Source: Bacteroidota bacterium
GTDB lineage: Bacteria > Bacteroidota > Bacteroidia > Chitinophagales > Saprospiraceae
DNA length: 64,000 nucleotides
NCBI GenBank assembly: GCA_029781865.1
Contig: JAKOVW010000081.1
Location: forward strand, 124,001 to 188,000
Reading direction: 5' to 3'
Numbering within the stretch: position 1 is the first letter of the stretch; every line of letters begins with the position of its first letter. A program made the position numbers and the translations under genes. Shown one piece after another: positions 43,060 to 51,940 of the stretch. Below the pieces are notes generated by a model that made no database searches, had not been told where the DNA came from, and worked only from the letters and a program-made list of their open reading frames with translations.

Positions 43060-44178
43060 ATGCGCATCGGAATCAACGCTCGTTTTTTAATAAAAGATCA
43101 GCTGGAAGGCATTGGTTGGTATAGTTATCATGTGTTGCGCAATATCGTACTAAATCATCCGGAACACGAATATTACTTTTTCTTTGACCGAAAGCCCGAT
43201 CCCTCATTCCTTTTTAATTTTTCCGTCAAACCGGTAGTTTTATTTCCACAAGCAAGGCATCCTTTTTTATGGTATTGCTGGTTTGAGTTTTCAGTACCCG
43301 CCGCAATAAAAAAGTATAAGATTGATTTGTTTTTTAGTCCGGACGGATATGCCAGTTTATCCACAGGAATTCCGCAATTTATAGTCGTCCATGATCTGGC
43401 TTACTATCATTACCCGGAGCAAGTCCCTTACCTCGTTCGAAAGTATTATCAACTATTTGTCCCCAAACAATTATTGAAAGCAACTCATTTGTTTGCCGTT
43501 TCAGAAGCCACTAAAATGGATTTAATCCGACAGTTCCCGTTCACTGAAAATAAAATAAGCATTGCGTATAATGGAGTAAGATCTGAATTCAAACCGCTCA
43601 CTGAAATAGAAATCGATAATGTTAAAAAAGAATTCGCAGGAGGTAAAGATTATTTTCTATTTGTCGGAGCCATTCACCCTCGTAAAAATATTGCAAATCT
43701 GATTTCTGCATTTGATCTTTTTAAAAAGTCCTCATCCAGTGGACTTACATTATTAATTGTCGGAAGAAAAGCGTGGCTTACTCAGGAAACAGAATCTGCT
43801 CTGCAAAAGGCGCAATTTAAAAATGACATACAGTTCTATCCATATGTAGATACCCAAACCCTGGCCAAAGTAACTGCTGCTGCTTTTTATGCAATTAATC
43901 CATCTCTTCTGGAAGGCTTTGGCGTGCCTGTTTTAGAGGCTTTGTATTGTGATGTACCGGTCATGGTTTCAGATCGCTTTTCATTACCTGAGATAGCGGG
44001 ACCCGGGGCGATTACATTTAATCCGGAAGATATTAATCAAATTGCTCATGCAATGCTCCGCTGCGTTACAGATTTGAATCGCAATGATCGTATTGCAATG
44101 GGCAGACTCCACCGATCAAGATTTGACTGGCAAATCACTTCAGAGCTTATTTATCGCCGGATGATGCATTCAAAATGA
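43060..44178 (+). CDS. Glycosyltransferase family 4 protein
   Basis: This 372-residue GT-B enzyme has an N-terminal domain starting MRIGINARFLIKDQLEGIGWYSYHVL and a C-terminal Rossmann domain with FVGAIHPRKNIANLISAF. The GT4 signature EGFGVPVLEALYCDVPVMVSD follows, with the E(x7)E donor-binding pair. Such enzymes transfer a sugar from a nucleotide donor, typically in polysaccharide or LPS synthesis. No other glycan genes are near, and the substrate is unknown. Confidence 0.9.
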   Translation: MRIGINARFLIKDQLEGIGWYSYHVLRNIVLNHPEHEYYFFFDRKPDPSFLFNFSVKPVVLFPQARHPFLWYCWFEFSVPAAIKKYKIDLFFSPDGYASLSTGIPQFIVVHDLAYYHYPEQVPYLVRKYYQLFVPKQLLKATHLFAVSEATKMDLIRQFPFTENKISIAYNGVRSEFKPLTEIEIDNVKKEFAGGKDYFLFVGAIHPRKNIANLISAFDLFKKSSSSGLTLLIVGRKAWLTQETESALQKAQFKNDIQFYPYVDTQTLAKVTAAAFYAINPSLLEGFGVPVLEALYCDVPVMVSDRFSLPEIAGPGAITFNPEDINQIAHAMLRCVTDLNRNDRIAMGRLHRSRFDWQITSELIYRRMMHSK

Positions 44179-44306
44179 TATCCCGATTTTGGTATTCTTA
44201 TTGCCTGAATATATATAGAATTATAAAAATCACCTGTTAACATATTATCACAGGAATAATGTGTATCGCATGAATTAAGCATGAATTAATTCCTGATGTT
44301 TTTAAT

Positions 44307-44314
44307 TAAGTTTG
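44307..44314 (+). promoter_or_regulatory. Probable -7 element of the first Omp28-like gene
   Basis: TAAGTTTG matches TAnnTTTG and ends 18 bases before the ATG at 44333. This favours that ATG over an in-frame TTG at 44312 inside the element. Confidence 0.45.
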
Positions 44315-44332
44315 TCTTCAAATTTTATCAAA

Positions 44333-46393
44333 ATGAAGCAACTTTACCTATTACTAATCACCTTTTTGTATTTGGGAACCCTGGATGCCCAATACTATTA
44401 CCTGCCTTATTTTAAGGTCGGAAAAAATCCAGGTGAGCTAAATAAGGACAATGAATATCCACCTAATGGTGGTTTGCCAACCGGCTGGACCACTATTTTA
44501 ACAGGTCCTTCCGCCTCCGGAAGCTGGACTTCCATTAGATCCATTCCATTCAAATTCTATTTCAATGGAGCACTGGTTACAAAATATAAAGTGGCAACCA
44601 GTGGTGTTGTAACTTTTAATACAGCAACTACCCTAAAAGTAGATTCAGTAAATACCGCATTGCCATCTGCAGCAATTCCAGACAGTTCGGTATGCATTTG
44701 GGGATTAAGAGCAGCAGCAAACGATTATATCGTAACTAAAACATTTGGTACTGCACCAAACAGACAACATTGGATTAGTTTTAATTCTTACAGTGAAGAA
44801 AATCTCAAAGCAGGCTGGATTTATGCATCCGTGGTTTTAGAAGAAACTACCAATAAGATATATATCGTTGACCAGCGTACTCAGTGCGTAAATGCAGGTG
44901 CAGTTTGTACGGATAAAACAAATCTTACTTTAGGTATTCAGATAGATGCAACTAACGCCATAATGGTTGATGGTTCGCCAGACTATAAAAGTGACAATCT
45001 GAATAATTTTACCTATGAAGACAATACCTACTTTGAATTTATCAATGGAGTTCAGGGCCAAAATGATGTATTGGGTCTTAAACATGAAATTGGCAAATAT
45101 TATGAGACTAAAGAATTTCCACTTGAAGTTGTCGGTAATTTCAGAAATACCGGTACAGTGCCTATTCACAAAGTACTTTATAGCTACAATGTAAATAATG
45201 GTCCTGTGTACACACAGGAAATCGATGGACAAAATGTAGCTCCGTTAAGTGATTTTCAAATTACTCATCCGGATTTGTGGACAGTAACAGGAAAAGGTAC
45301 GTATCAACTAAAATCCTGGATTAGTGTGGTAAATGACAATCCAACTGCCATTGCATCTGACGACACCATTCGTTCTACTGTAATCGTGAATGATACATCG
45401 ATTACCAGAAAAGTGATGCATGAGAATTTTAGTTCTTCTACCTGCCCTCCATGTAAACCAGGTAATGAAACTTTACACGGAGTACTGGCAAACTATCCGG
45501 AACTGTATTCAGAATTGACTTATCATTTTTATTTCCCGGGTACAGGTGATCCTTATTATACAACAGAATGTGCCACGAGAAGTACTTATTATGGCGGTGT
45601 AAATGCAATACCTGATACACGTATCGATGGAACAACTCAAATAAATCCAAATGGATATACGGCTCAGATTTTTACTGAACACCAGGAAGTACCATCCTTT
45701 TATCAATTAATTCCAACGGGTAATATTAACGGTCAAAAAGTAAGTATCAGCGTCGATATCAAAACCATAGCACCTGTAAGTGCCACATCAAGACTTTACG
45801 TTGCAGTTGCTGAAAAGCTAACTCACAATAATGTCAAAACCAATGGGGAAACGGAATTCCCACATGTGATGAAAAAAATGGTTCCGGATGCAAATGGTAC
45901 TTTGGTTGGTGTAGTTCCTGGTGAATCAAATAAAGTGATTAACCTGAGCTGGACCGCTCCCGGAGCTTACAGATTGCCTTTAGATGCACAAGCTGCAAAC
46001 ATCATTAACCTTGCAACCGAACATAGCATTGAAGATTTTTGCAATCTGGAAGTAATAACCTGGCTTCAGGAAAGTGATAAATCTGTGTTGCAATCCAACT
46101 CAGCTGATCTTCCATGCATCGTAGCAAATGACAATGTTGTCGTAAAAAAAGAAATCAGTGTAAACCCAAATCCGGGTAGCGATTATTTTTTCATCAACAT
46201 GACTTCATTTGATGGAAATCAGGAATTAAAAGTGTTAATCGCAGATGCAAACGGAAAATTAGTTTACGCTCAAAATACTTCGTTGAAATCATTATTTGTC
46301 AATTCATCCAATTGGACTCCGGGTACTTATCATATCAAAGTGGTAGGTAAAAACAATCAGGAAGCAAATAAGAAAATCATCGTAATAAATTAA
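44333..46393 (+). CDS. Omp28-like T9SS protein with a thioredoxin-type CPPC motif
   Basis: This 686-residue protein has a signal peptide ending TLDAQ and an N-terminal region of about 230 residues with a GALVTKYKVATSGVVTF domain. An Omp28/thioredoxin-like domain contains HENFSSSTCPPCKPGN (Cys371 and Cys374) followed by a further Cys in TECATR. A T9SS type A sorting domain is at about 610-686 (ISVNPNPGSDYFFINM, then GTYHIKVVGKN). The CPPC motif suggests disulfide exchange or a redox role outside the cell. A tandem paralogue follows that lacks these cysteines. A strong terminator separates them. Confidence 0.82.
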   Translation: MKQLYLLLITFLYLGTLDAQYYYLPYFKVGKNPGELNKDNEYPPNGGLPTGWTTILTGPSASGSWTSIRSIPFKFYFNGALVTKYKVATSGVVTFNTATTLKVDSVNTALPSAAIPDSSVCIWGLRAAANDYIVTKTFGTAPNRQHWISFNSYSEENLKAGWIYASVVLEETTNKIYIVDQRTQCVNAGAVCTDKTNLTLGIQIDATNAIMVDGSPDYKSDNLNNFTYEDNTYFEFINGVQGQNDVLGLKHEIGKYYETKEFPLEVVGNFRNTGTVPIHKVLYSYNVNNGPVYTQEIDGQNVAPLSDFQITHPDLWTVTGKGTYQLKSWISVVNDNPTAIASDDTIRSTVIVNDTSITRKVMHENFSSSTCPPCKPGNETLHGVLANYPELYSELTYHFYFPGTGDPYYTTECATRSTYYGGVNAIPDTRIDGTTQINPNGYTAQIFTEHQEVPSFYQLIPTGNINGQKVSISVDIKTIAPVSATSRLYVAVAEKLTHNNVKTNGETEFPHVMKKMVPDANGTLVGVVPGESNKVINLSWTAPGAYRLPLDAQAANIINLATEHSIEDFCNLEVITWLQESDKSVLQSNSADLPCIVANDNVVVKKEISVNPNPGSDYFFINMTSFDGNQELKVLIADANGKLVYAQNTSLKSLFVNSSNWTPGTYHIKVVGKNNQEANKKIIVIN

Positions 46394-46413
46394 TTAAGAT
46401 TTAATACTAATCT

Positions 46414-46445
46414 AAAAAGCCCGGGAATGTTTTCCGGGCTTTTTT
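46414..46445 (+). terminator. Rho-independent terminator after the first Omp28-like gene
   Basis: AAAAAGCCCGG (46414-46424) pairs perfectly with CCGGGCTTTTT (46434-46444) around a 9-base loop, and a T-rich run follows. It lies 20 bases after the stop. A similar GCCC/GGGC hairpin follows the second paralogue. Confidence 0.85.
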
Positions 46446-46821
46446 ATTTTACTGCATTAAATCAGCACGTTTAATTGATAATTTTAAGTTTTTACGTATT
46501 TGTTGTATTGTGGTTATGCTCAGCCAAATTCCGATTACTATTAGTCTACCATACTATAGTTGCTAATCCCGGTTGATTTATTGATAAATGATATTTGGTT
46601 GAAAGAAGCGTTTTATTTTATCACCCCATTAATGCTTATTTCGCGAATAAATTTAAATCTCTCTTAAACTCCATCCTTTCAACATCATTTCTGCAAATTT
46701 TAACATTTGAAAACTGGCATTTCAATAAAATCAACTTGAATCTACATAATATATTAAGTGATCTGCAAACTTCTTTAATTATCTTCGCCACGCTTTTATT
46801 TTTAGACAGTAATTATCGTAT
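46446..46821. other. 376-base gap between the two Omp28-like genes
   Basis: This AT-rich region lies between the terminator and the second paralogue. A short reading frame of 76 codons runs into the next gene out of frame and looks random in composition. No TAnnTTTG element was found close to the ATG at 46822, so the second gene's promoter is unclear. Confidence 0.5.
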
Positions 46822-48891
46822 ATGAAACAGCTTTACCTGATTTGCATTCTGACCTTGAGTATCAACATATCCTTTACTCAATATTATCTATTGCCTGTTG
46901 TTAAAAATGGCCAGAATCCATCTAATCTCAACACCGATTATGAGAACCAGCAAGGTGCAGGTCTTACATCGGGCTGGACCACGATTCTTCAAGGATTTCA
47001 ACCCGCAGGAAATTGGTCGTCCACTTTTGCAATTCCGTTTAAATTTTATTTTAACGGAGCTCTGGTAACCAAATACAAGGCATCAACCAGCGGTATCGTT
47101 ACCTTCAATACCAAATTAGCTACGCGTACGGATTCCAATAATATAGCATTGCCAACTTCACGTGTCCCGGACAGTTCTGTTTGCATTTGGGGAATCAGAG
47201 CCGCAATGGGAGATTATATTGTAACTAAAACATTTGGTAAAGCGCCACACCGCCAGCTCTGGATTAGTTTTAACTCTTTCAGCGAGTTAAATCTGAAAAC
47301 AGGATGGATCTTTGCTTCTGTAGTTCTGGAAGAAAGCACAAATAAAATTTTCATTGTAGATCAACGAACTGTTTGTCTCAGTAATAATGTACCGTGCACA
47401 GATAAAACGAGTCTGACCCTTGGTATTCAAATTGATTCAACAAACGCAATCATGGTACCGGGTTCTCCGGATTATCAAAGTGAAAATCTGAATAATAATA
47501 CAGCTTCAGATAATTCATATTATGAATTTATTCCGGAACCCAAACCGGATGTTGATGTTGAATCGCAGAAACATGTTTTTAAACCGTATTATTTAATCAG
47601 AGAATTTCCCTTAACAGTCAATGGTGTATTTAAAAATATTGGAAATAATCCCATTAACAAAGTCACTTATAATTATTCCGTTGATAATGGACCGGTTTAT
47701 ACTGATATTATTTCCGGATTGAATGTAGCCCCTTATGAGGAATTTCAGTTAAAACATAAAGATCTCTGGAAAACAAGCGATGTCTCTTATAACACGCACA
47801 GCATTAGATCCTGGATTAGTCAAATCAATGATATGCCTGCAAGCAGACCATTTGATGATACCTTGACTTCCTCCATAATTGTTAACGATACATTCATTAC
47901 CCGGAATATATTACATGAAACGTTTACTTCTTCATCATCACTTCAAAGTAAATCAGGTAATGATACTTTACATAGTGTCCTGAATAAAAATAAAGTTCCC
48001 GGAAATTATACCGAATTGAATTATCATATGGGAAGTCCTCAGGGAGGAGATCCATATTTTACAATTGAGGCCGCAGCACGCAGCAGATATTATGGTGGAA
48101 TATTTTCAATTCCAACTACAGAAATCGATGGTACAAATAGCCTTTCACCACTTGCTTATACAAATGAGTTGTTTGCCCAATATCAGGGTGTGCCATCCTT
48201 TTATCAAATTTTTCCATCCGGATCAGTTAAGGACCAAAAGATAGATATTACCCTTGCAGTGAGAACAGAAGCACCGACAGCTGCAAAAACCAAATTGTTT
48301 GTTGCCATCTGTGAAAAAACAACTACGAAAAATGTCAAGACCAATGGAGAAACCATTTTCCCGCATGTCATGAAGAAATTATTACCGGACACGGTTGGAT
48401 TTGATGCAGGGAATTTAAATGCAGATTTTTTACTGACGAAAGTTTTTAGCTGGACAGTTCCCGGAAATTACAGATTGCCGGCTGACGGTAGGGCAAACAA
48501 TATTATCAATCTCAATACAGAACACAGTATAGAAGATTTTTCGAATCTTGAAATTATTGCCTGGTTACAGGATAGTAATCGCAATGTCCTGCAATCAAAT
48601 TCTGCCAATCTTCAGTATATTGTTTCCAATGTGGATCCCGTCTCCAAAAAACAAATCCGCGTAATTCCAAACCCCGCCAGCAATTATTTCTTTATTGATA
48701 TGTCTGCTTTTGATGTATCTGACCAATTGAATATACTTATTGCTGATGTAAATGGTAAATTGATTTATAAGGATAAAGCGAATTCACAATCCATGTTTAT
48801 CCATACCTCAAACTGGAAACCGGGATTCTATTTTATAAAAATCACCGGTAACCATACAGAAGCAATAACTAAACTAGTAATTACCGATTAA
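46822..48891 (+). CDS. Omp28-like T9SS protein, paralogue lacking the CPPC motif
   Basis: This 689-residue protein is clearly related to the previous gene product over its full length, with the same signal (MKQLYLICILTLSINISF), N-terminal region and T9SS sorting domain (IRVIPNPASNYFFIDM). At the place of CPPC it reads FTSSSSLQSKSGND, and the following TECATR is TIEAAAR, so all three cysteines are lost. The redox function therefore seems absent while the fold remains. It may have become a structural or decoy partner of its neighbour, or simply diverged. A terminator follows 45 bases after the stop. Confidence 0.82.
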   Translation: MKQLYLICILTLSINISFTQYYLLPVVKNGQNPSNLNTDYENQQGAGLTSGWTTILQGFQPAGNWSSTFAIPFKFYFNGALVTKYKASTSGIVTFNTKLATRTDSNNIALPTSRVPDSSVCIWGIRAAMGDYIVTKTFGKAPHRQLWISFNSFSELNLKTGWIFASVVLEESTNKIFIVDQRTVCLSNNVPCTDKTSLTLGIQIDSTNAIMVPGSPDYQSENLNNNTASDNSYYEFIPEPKPDVDVESQKHVFKPYYLIREFPLTVNGVFKNIGNNPINKVTYNYSVDNGPVYTDIISGLNVAPYEEFQLKHKDLWKTSDVSYNTHSIRSWISQINDMPASRPFDDTLTSSIIVNDTFITRNILHETFTSSSSLQSKSGNDTLHSVLNKNKVPGNYTELNYHMGSPQGGDPYFTIEAAARSRYYGGIFSIPTTEIDGTNSLSPLAYTNELFAQYQGVPSFYQIFPSGSVKDQKIDITLAVRTEAPTAAKTKLFVAICEKTTTKNVKTNGETIFPHVMKKLLPDTVGFDAGNLNADFLLTKVFSWTVPGNYRLPADGRANNIINLNTEHSIEDFSNLEIIAWLQDSNRNVLQSNSANLQYIVSNVDPVSKKQIRVIPNPASNYFFIDMSAFDVSDQLNILIADVNGKLIYKDKANSQSMFIHTSNWKPGFYFIKITGNHTEAITKLVITD

Positions 48892-48936
48892 ATTCAGGTC
48901 AGCTTTCAATTTTAAATACTTTAAAATTCAGATAAT

Positions 48937-48967
48937 AAAAAAGCCCAGGCAAAATGCCCGGGCTTTT
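48937..48967. terminator. Probable bidirectional terminator between Omp28 paralogue and ECF sigma gene
   Basis: AAAAGCCC-GGC pairs with GCC-GGGCTTTT around AAAAT, with one A-C mismatch, and has A- and T-runs on the two sides. It lies between convergent genes and could serve both. Confidence 0.75.
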
Positions 48968-48986
48968 CAATTTCTCCAATTCTCTA

Positions 48987-49523
48987 TTAGTTTTCCATGG
49001 CAGCAATTTCTTCATAAATTGCATATTGCTTGCCAATCATTTGTTTTAAAGCTTTTCTTGCAAAAAATATTCTGCTCTTTACTGTTCCCAATGGCAGTTT
49101 TAATTCATCTGCAATTTCCTGGTACTTATATCCATGATAATATCTGAGAAAAGGTATTTTCAAGCTGTCATCCAAACTCTCCACCATTCCGTTTAACTCT
49201 TTCATCATGATATCTGAATCCGCACGATTTAATACCGAGTTGTTTAATGAATTCAGGTAATATTGATTATCACTATGATCATTAATAACTCCACCTTTGA
49301 CCTTCCGGCGATAATTATTAATGAATATATTTTTCATTATAGTGATCAGCCAGGCTTTGAAGTTGGTACCCGGTTGAAATTTGTCCCGGTTTGACAAAGC
49401 CCTATAGGCGGTTTCCTGACACAAATCCTTTGCATCATCAGAATCTTTGGTAAGACTGAAGGCAAAATTGTGTAGCGTCTGCGTTTGCTTGTCCAATAAA
49501 TTATAAAACTCAACTGTAGACAT
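48987..49523 (-). CDS. ECF sigma-70 family RNA polymerase sigma factor (stand-alone)
   Basis: This 178-residue ECF sigma factor has region 2 (about 12-82, with DDAKDLCQETAYRAL and FKAWLITIMKNIFINNYRR) and region 4 (about 115-165, with FLRYYHGYKYQEIADELKLPLGTVKSRI). It lacks the hydrophobic tail of the other ECF factor at 28008. No anti-sigma gene is adjacent, so its control is elsewhere. Similar stand-alone ECF factors are common in Bacteroidota. It is encoded alone, between the Omp28 pair and the lptF/G gene. Confidence 0.92.
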   Translation of the reverse strand: MSTVEFYNLLDKQTQTLHNFAFSLTKDSDDAKDLCQETAYRALSNRDKFQPGTNFKAWLITIMKNIFINNYRRKVKGGVINDHSDNQYYLNSLNNSVLNRADSDIMMKELNGMVESLDDSLKIPFLRYYHGYKYQEIADELKLPLGTVKSRIFFARKALKQMIGKQYAIYEEIAAMEN

Positions 49524-49699
49524 AGACTAAAATTTCCTCAAAATTATTATTTTGTTTAATTATTTAAAAGAATTGATTAGACAAAATAAGTTAAAAAAAT
49601 GATAAAAAAACCAAAACTTAACTAAAACGCTGATTATCCAACTGTTACATAACGATACTTCTCAAAAATTAGTTCAATTAAAATTGAGAGTTCGTGAAA

Positions 49700-50803
49700 T
49701 TATTGCTGGGCATTCTTGAATAAGTAAGCTCCGATGCCCAAAAATACAATATTTGGGATCCAAATCGCTAAAATAGATGGCATTGTATCCGTTGTTGCAA
49801 AGGTGAGAGACATTTTTGATAAAAAGATAAAAATTACACCTATAATGACTCCAGCGGCAAGATGCAATCCCATTCCTCCCCTGACTTTTCTGCTGGCAAT
49901 ACTTGCACCTATAAAACTGAGAATCAAGGTTGTAAATGGATCGGCAGTCCTCCTGTGCTTTTCTACCTCATAAGCTTTAGTGATTCCGGAACCTTTCTCC
50001 CGCTCGCGTTTAATAAACCGGTTGAGTTCGGCAGTTGTCATCATATCCTTTTGATTCGAAACGTATACGAAATCGGAAGGATTCAGGTTGATCAGACTAT
50101 CCATGCTTTCCCCTCTTTTGATCACCAGGCTTTCCGAGCTATCTGCAAAACTTCTGATTTCATAATCCTTAATGGTCCAGATAGAAGGTTCGCTTTTCCA
50201 TTTAATTGAATTCGCTTTCAGTATTTGTACTATTTTTTCTCCTTCAAATTTCTCCATTTGAAAATCCAATCCGCTGCTATCTGCACTTTGGTAATATCGC
50301 ACATATGCACTTACATTAGGCGCAACAAATAAATGTACATTGCGATCTCTCGATTTGATATTTCCCGGCTTAATATACTTATTGTCAAAATCGCGAAGTA
50401 TTTTATTGGATTGAGGTACCAGAAAATGATTGCCGATCAGATGAACAATAGTAAATAGCGACCCTGCAATCAAAAATGGTTTTAATAATCGTTGAAAGGA
50501 TACCCCTGCGCTAAACAAAGGAATAATCTCCATCTGTCCCGCCATTCTTGATGTGAAAAATATCACGGTTATCAAGGCGTACAAAGGGAAAAGCAGGGAA
50601 TTAATCCATGGAATAAAATTGAAATAATACTTTGAGCAGATTTCCCAGACACCAAGTCCTTTAGAAATGAATTTCTCAATGCGCTCACTTAAATCAAATA
50701 CTACGGCAATCAGGGAAAACAACAGCATGATAAATACGAAAGTCCTTACATACTTTCCAATGATATATTTATCGATAATCCGTAAAGTAAAAAAATCTTT
50801 CAT
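49700..50803 (-). CDS. LptF/LptG-family lipopolysaccharide export permease
   Basis: This 367-residue inner-membrane protein of the YjgP/YjgQ family has about six membrane helices: three at the N-terminus (YVRTFVFIMLLFSLIAVVFD, then SLLFPLYALITVIFF and others) and three at the C-terminus (FTTLILSFIGASIA, LAAGVIIGVIFIFLS and IWIPNIVFLGIGAYLF). A periplasmic beta-jellyroll lies between them. It works with LptB and its partner permease to extract LPS toward the outer membrane. Whether it is LptF or LptG is not decided. The tgt stop is directly next to its start with no gap. Confidence 0.88.
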   Translation of the reverse strand: MKDFFTLRIIDKYIIGKYVRTFVFIMLLFSLIAVVFDLSERIEKFISKGLGVWEICSKYYFNFIPWINSLLFPLYALITVIFFTSRMAGQMEIIPLFSAGVSFQRLLKPFLIAGSLFTIVHLIGNHFLVPQSNKILRDFDNKYIKPGNIKSRDRNVHLFVAPNVSAYVRYYQSADSSGLDFQMEKFEGEKIVQILKANSIKWKSEPSIWTIKDYEIRSFADSSESLVIKRGESMDSLINLNPSDFVYVSNQKDMMTTAELNRFIKREREKGSGITKAYEVEKHRRTADPFTTLILSFIGASIASRKVRGGMGLHLAAGVIIGVIFIFLSKMSLTFATTDTMPSILAIWIPNIVFLGIGAYLFKNAQQ

Positions 50804-51940
50804 CTACATCTTCTGATTGATAATTGAAAGAACCGATTCCTTCCAGGATGCAAATGTCCCCTGAATAATTTGTTTTCTTGCTTCTTCCACCAGCCAGATA
50901 AAAAATCGCAGATTCTGAAGACTTGCAAGTTGCGCTGCTAAAATTTCTTTGGACATAAACAGATGACGAAGATACGCTTTGCTGTGTCTTTGACTGGTTT
51001 CAAGATCCAATGCAGGATCGATCGGACTGAAATCGTTTTGCCATTTTGCATTTCTGATATGAATGATTCCTTGCGTAGTGTACAATATGCCGTGTCTGGC
51101 ATTCCGGGTAGGAAGCACACAATCAAATAAATCTATGCCGCGCTCAATGCTATTCAAAATATTCTGTGGAGTACCCACGCCCATTAAATATCTGGCACTT
51201 TCTTGAGGCAAATGACCACAGGAAACCTCTACCAATCTGTTCAATTCTTCTTCCGGCTCTCCAACCGATAATCCACCGATTGCATAAACAGGGTTTTTAT
51301 ATTGTATCATATATTGAATGGAGGCAATTCGAAGATCCTCATATATGGATCCCTGACAGATAGGCACAAAACACTGATCATAGCCATATAAATTACCAGA
51401 TTTTTCAAAATGGCTGATTCCCTTATCCAGCCATGAATTGGTCAGATGCATGGATTTTTCCGCATAGCTCTTTTCAGACGGATAAGGAGGACATTCATCC
51501 AAAGCCATCATAATATCTGATCCAAGTTGTCTTTGAATATCGACCACACTTGCAGGAGTAAAAAGGTGTTTGGATCCATCTATATGCGAATTAAAAACAA
51601 CGCCATCCGGTTTCAATTTCCTGTTAGCACTTAATGAAAATACCTGATAACCTCCGCTATCAGTCAGAATAGGACCTTTCCAATCCATAAAAGTATGCAA
51701 GCCACCTGCACCTTGAATAATGCCCGTCCCGGGTCTGAGATACAGATGATAGGTATTTCCCAAAATGATTTTTGCATGGATTGCCTGCTCCAGTTCTTTT
51801 TGATGAATTGCTTTTACACTGGCTGATGTTCCTACAGGCATAAACATGGGTGTAGGAATTTCACCATGTGCGGTATTCAATTTGCCGGTACGGGCATTTG
51901 AATTCGGATCATTGCTTTCGAGCTGAAATGTAACCGGCAT
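50804..51940 (-). CDS. tgt: tRNA-guanine transglycosylase (queuine tRNA-ribosyltransferase), zinc ligands missing
   Basis: This 378-residue enzyme swaps G34 in the anticodon of certain tRNAs for a queuosine precursor. Visible motifs are MFMPVGTSASVKA, the catalytic ILTDSGGYQVFSL, MALDECPPYP, GGLSVGEP, and the nucleophile region FDCVLPTRNARHG. The C-terminal zinc site, usually CxCxxC plus a later His, reads LDLETS and LQNL here, so all four ligands are absent. I recall other Bacteroidota Tgt proteins also lacking them, so this may be lineage-typical. The gene abuts rodA upstream and lptF/G downstream with no gap. Confidence 0.93.
   Translation of the reverse strand: MPVTFQLESNDPNSNARTGKLNTAHGEIPTPMFMPVGTSASVKAIHQKELEQAIHAKIILGNTYHLYLRPGTGIIQGAGGLHTFMDWKGPILTDSGGYQVFSLSANRKLKPDGVVFNSHIDGSKHLFTPASVVDIQRQLGSDIMMALDECPPYPSEKSYAEKSMHLTNSWLDKGISHFEKSGNLYGYDQCFVPICQGSIYEDLRIASIQYMIQYKNPVYAIGGLSVGEPEEELNRLVEVSCGHLPQESARYLMGVGTPQNILNSIERGIDLFDCVLPTRNARHGILYTTQGIIHIRNAKWQNDFSPIDPALDLETSQRHSKAYLRHLFMSKEILAAQLASLQNLRFFIWLVEEARKQIIQGTFASWKESVLSIINQKM

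Noticed and set aside
46595-46825. 76-codon reading frame before the second Omp28-like gene
   Set aside because: No homology or start signals; it overlaps the next gene's start out of frame and lies in AT-rich DNA.
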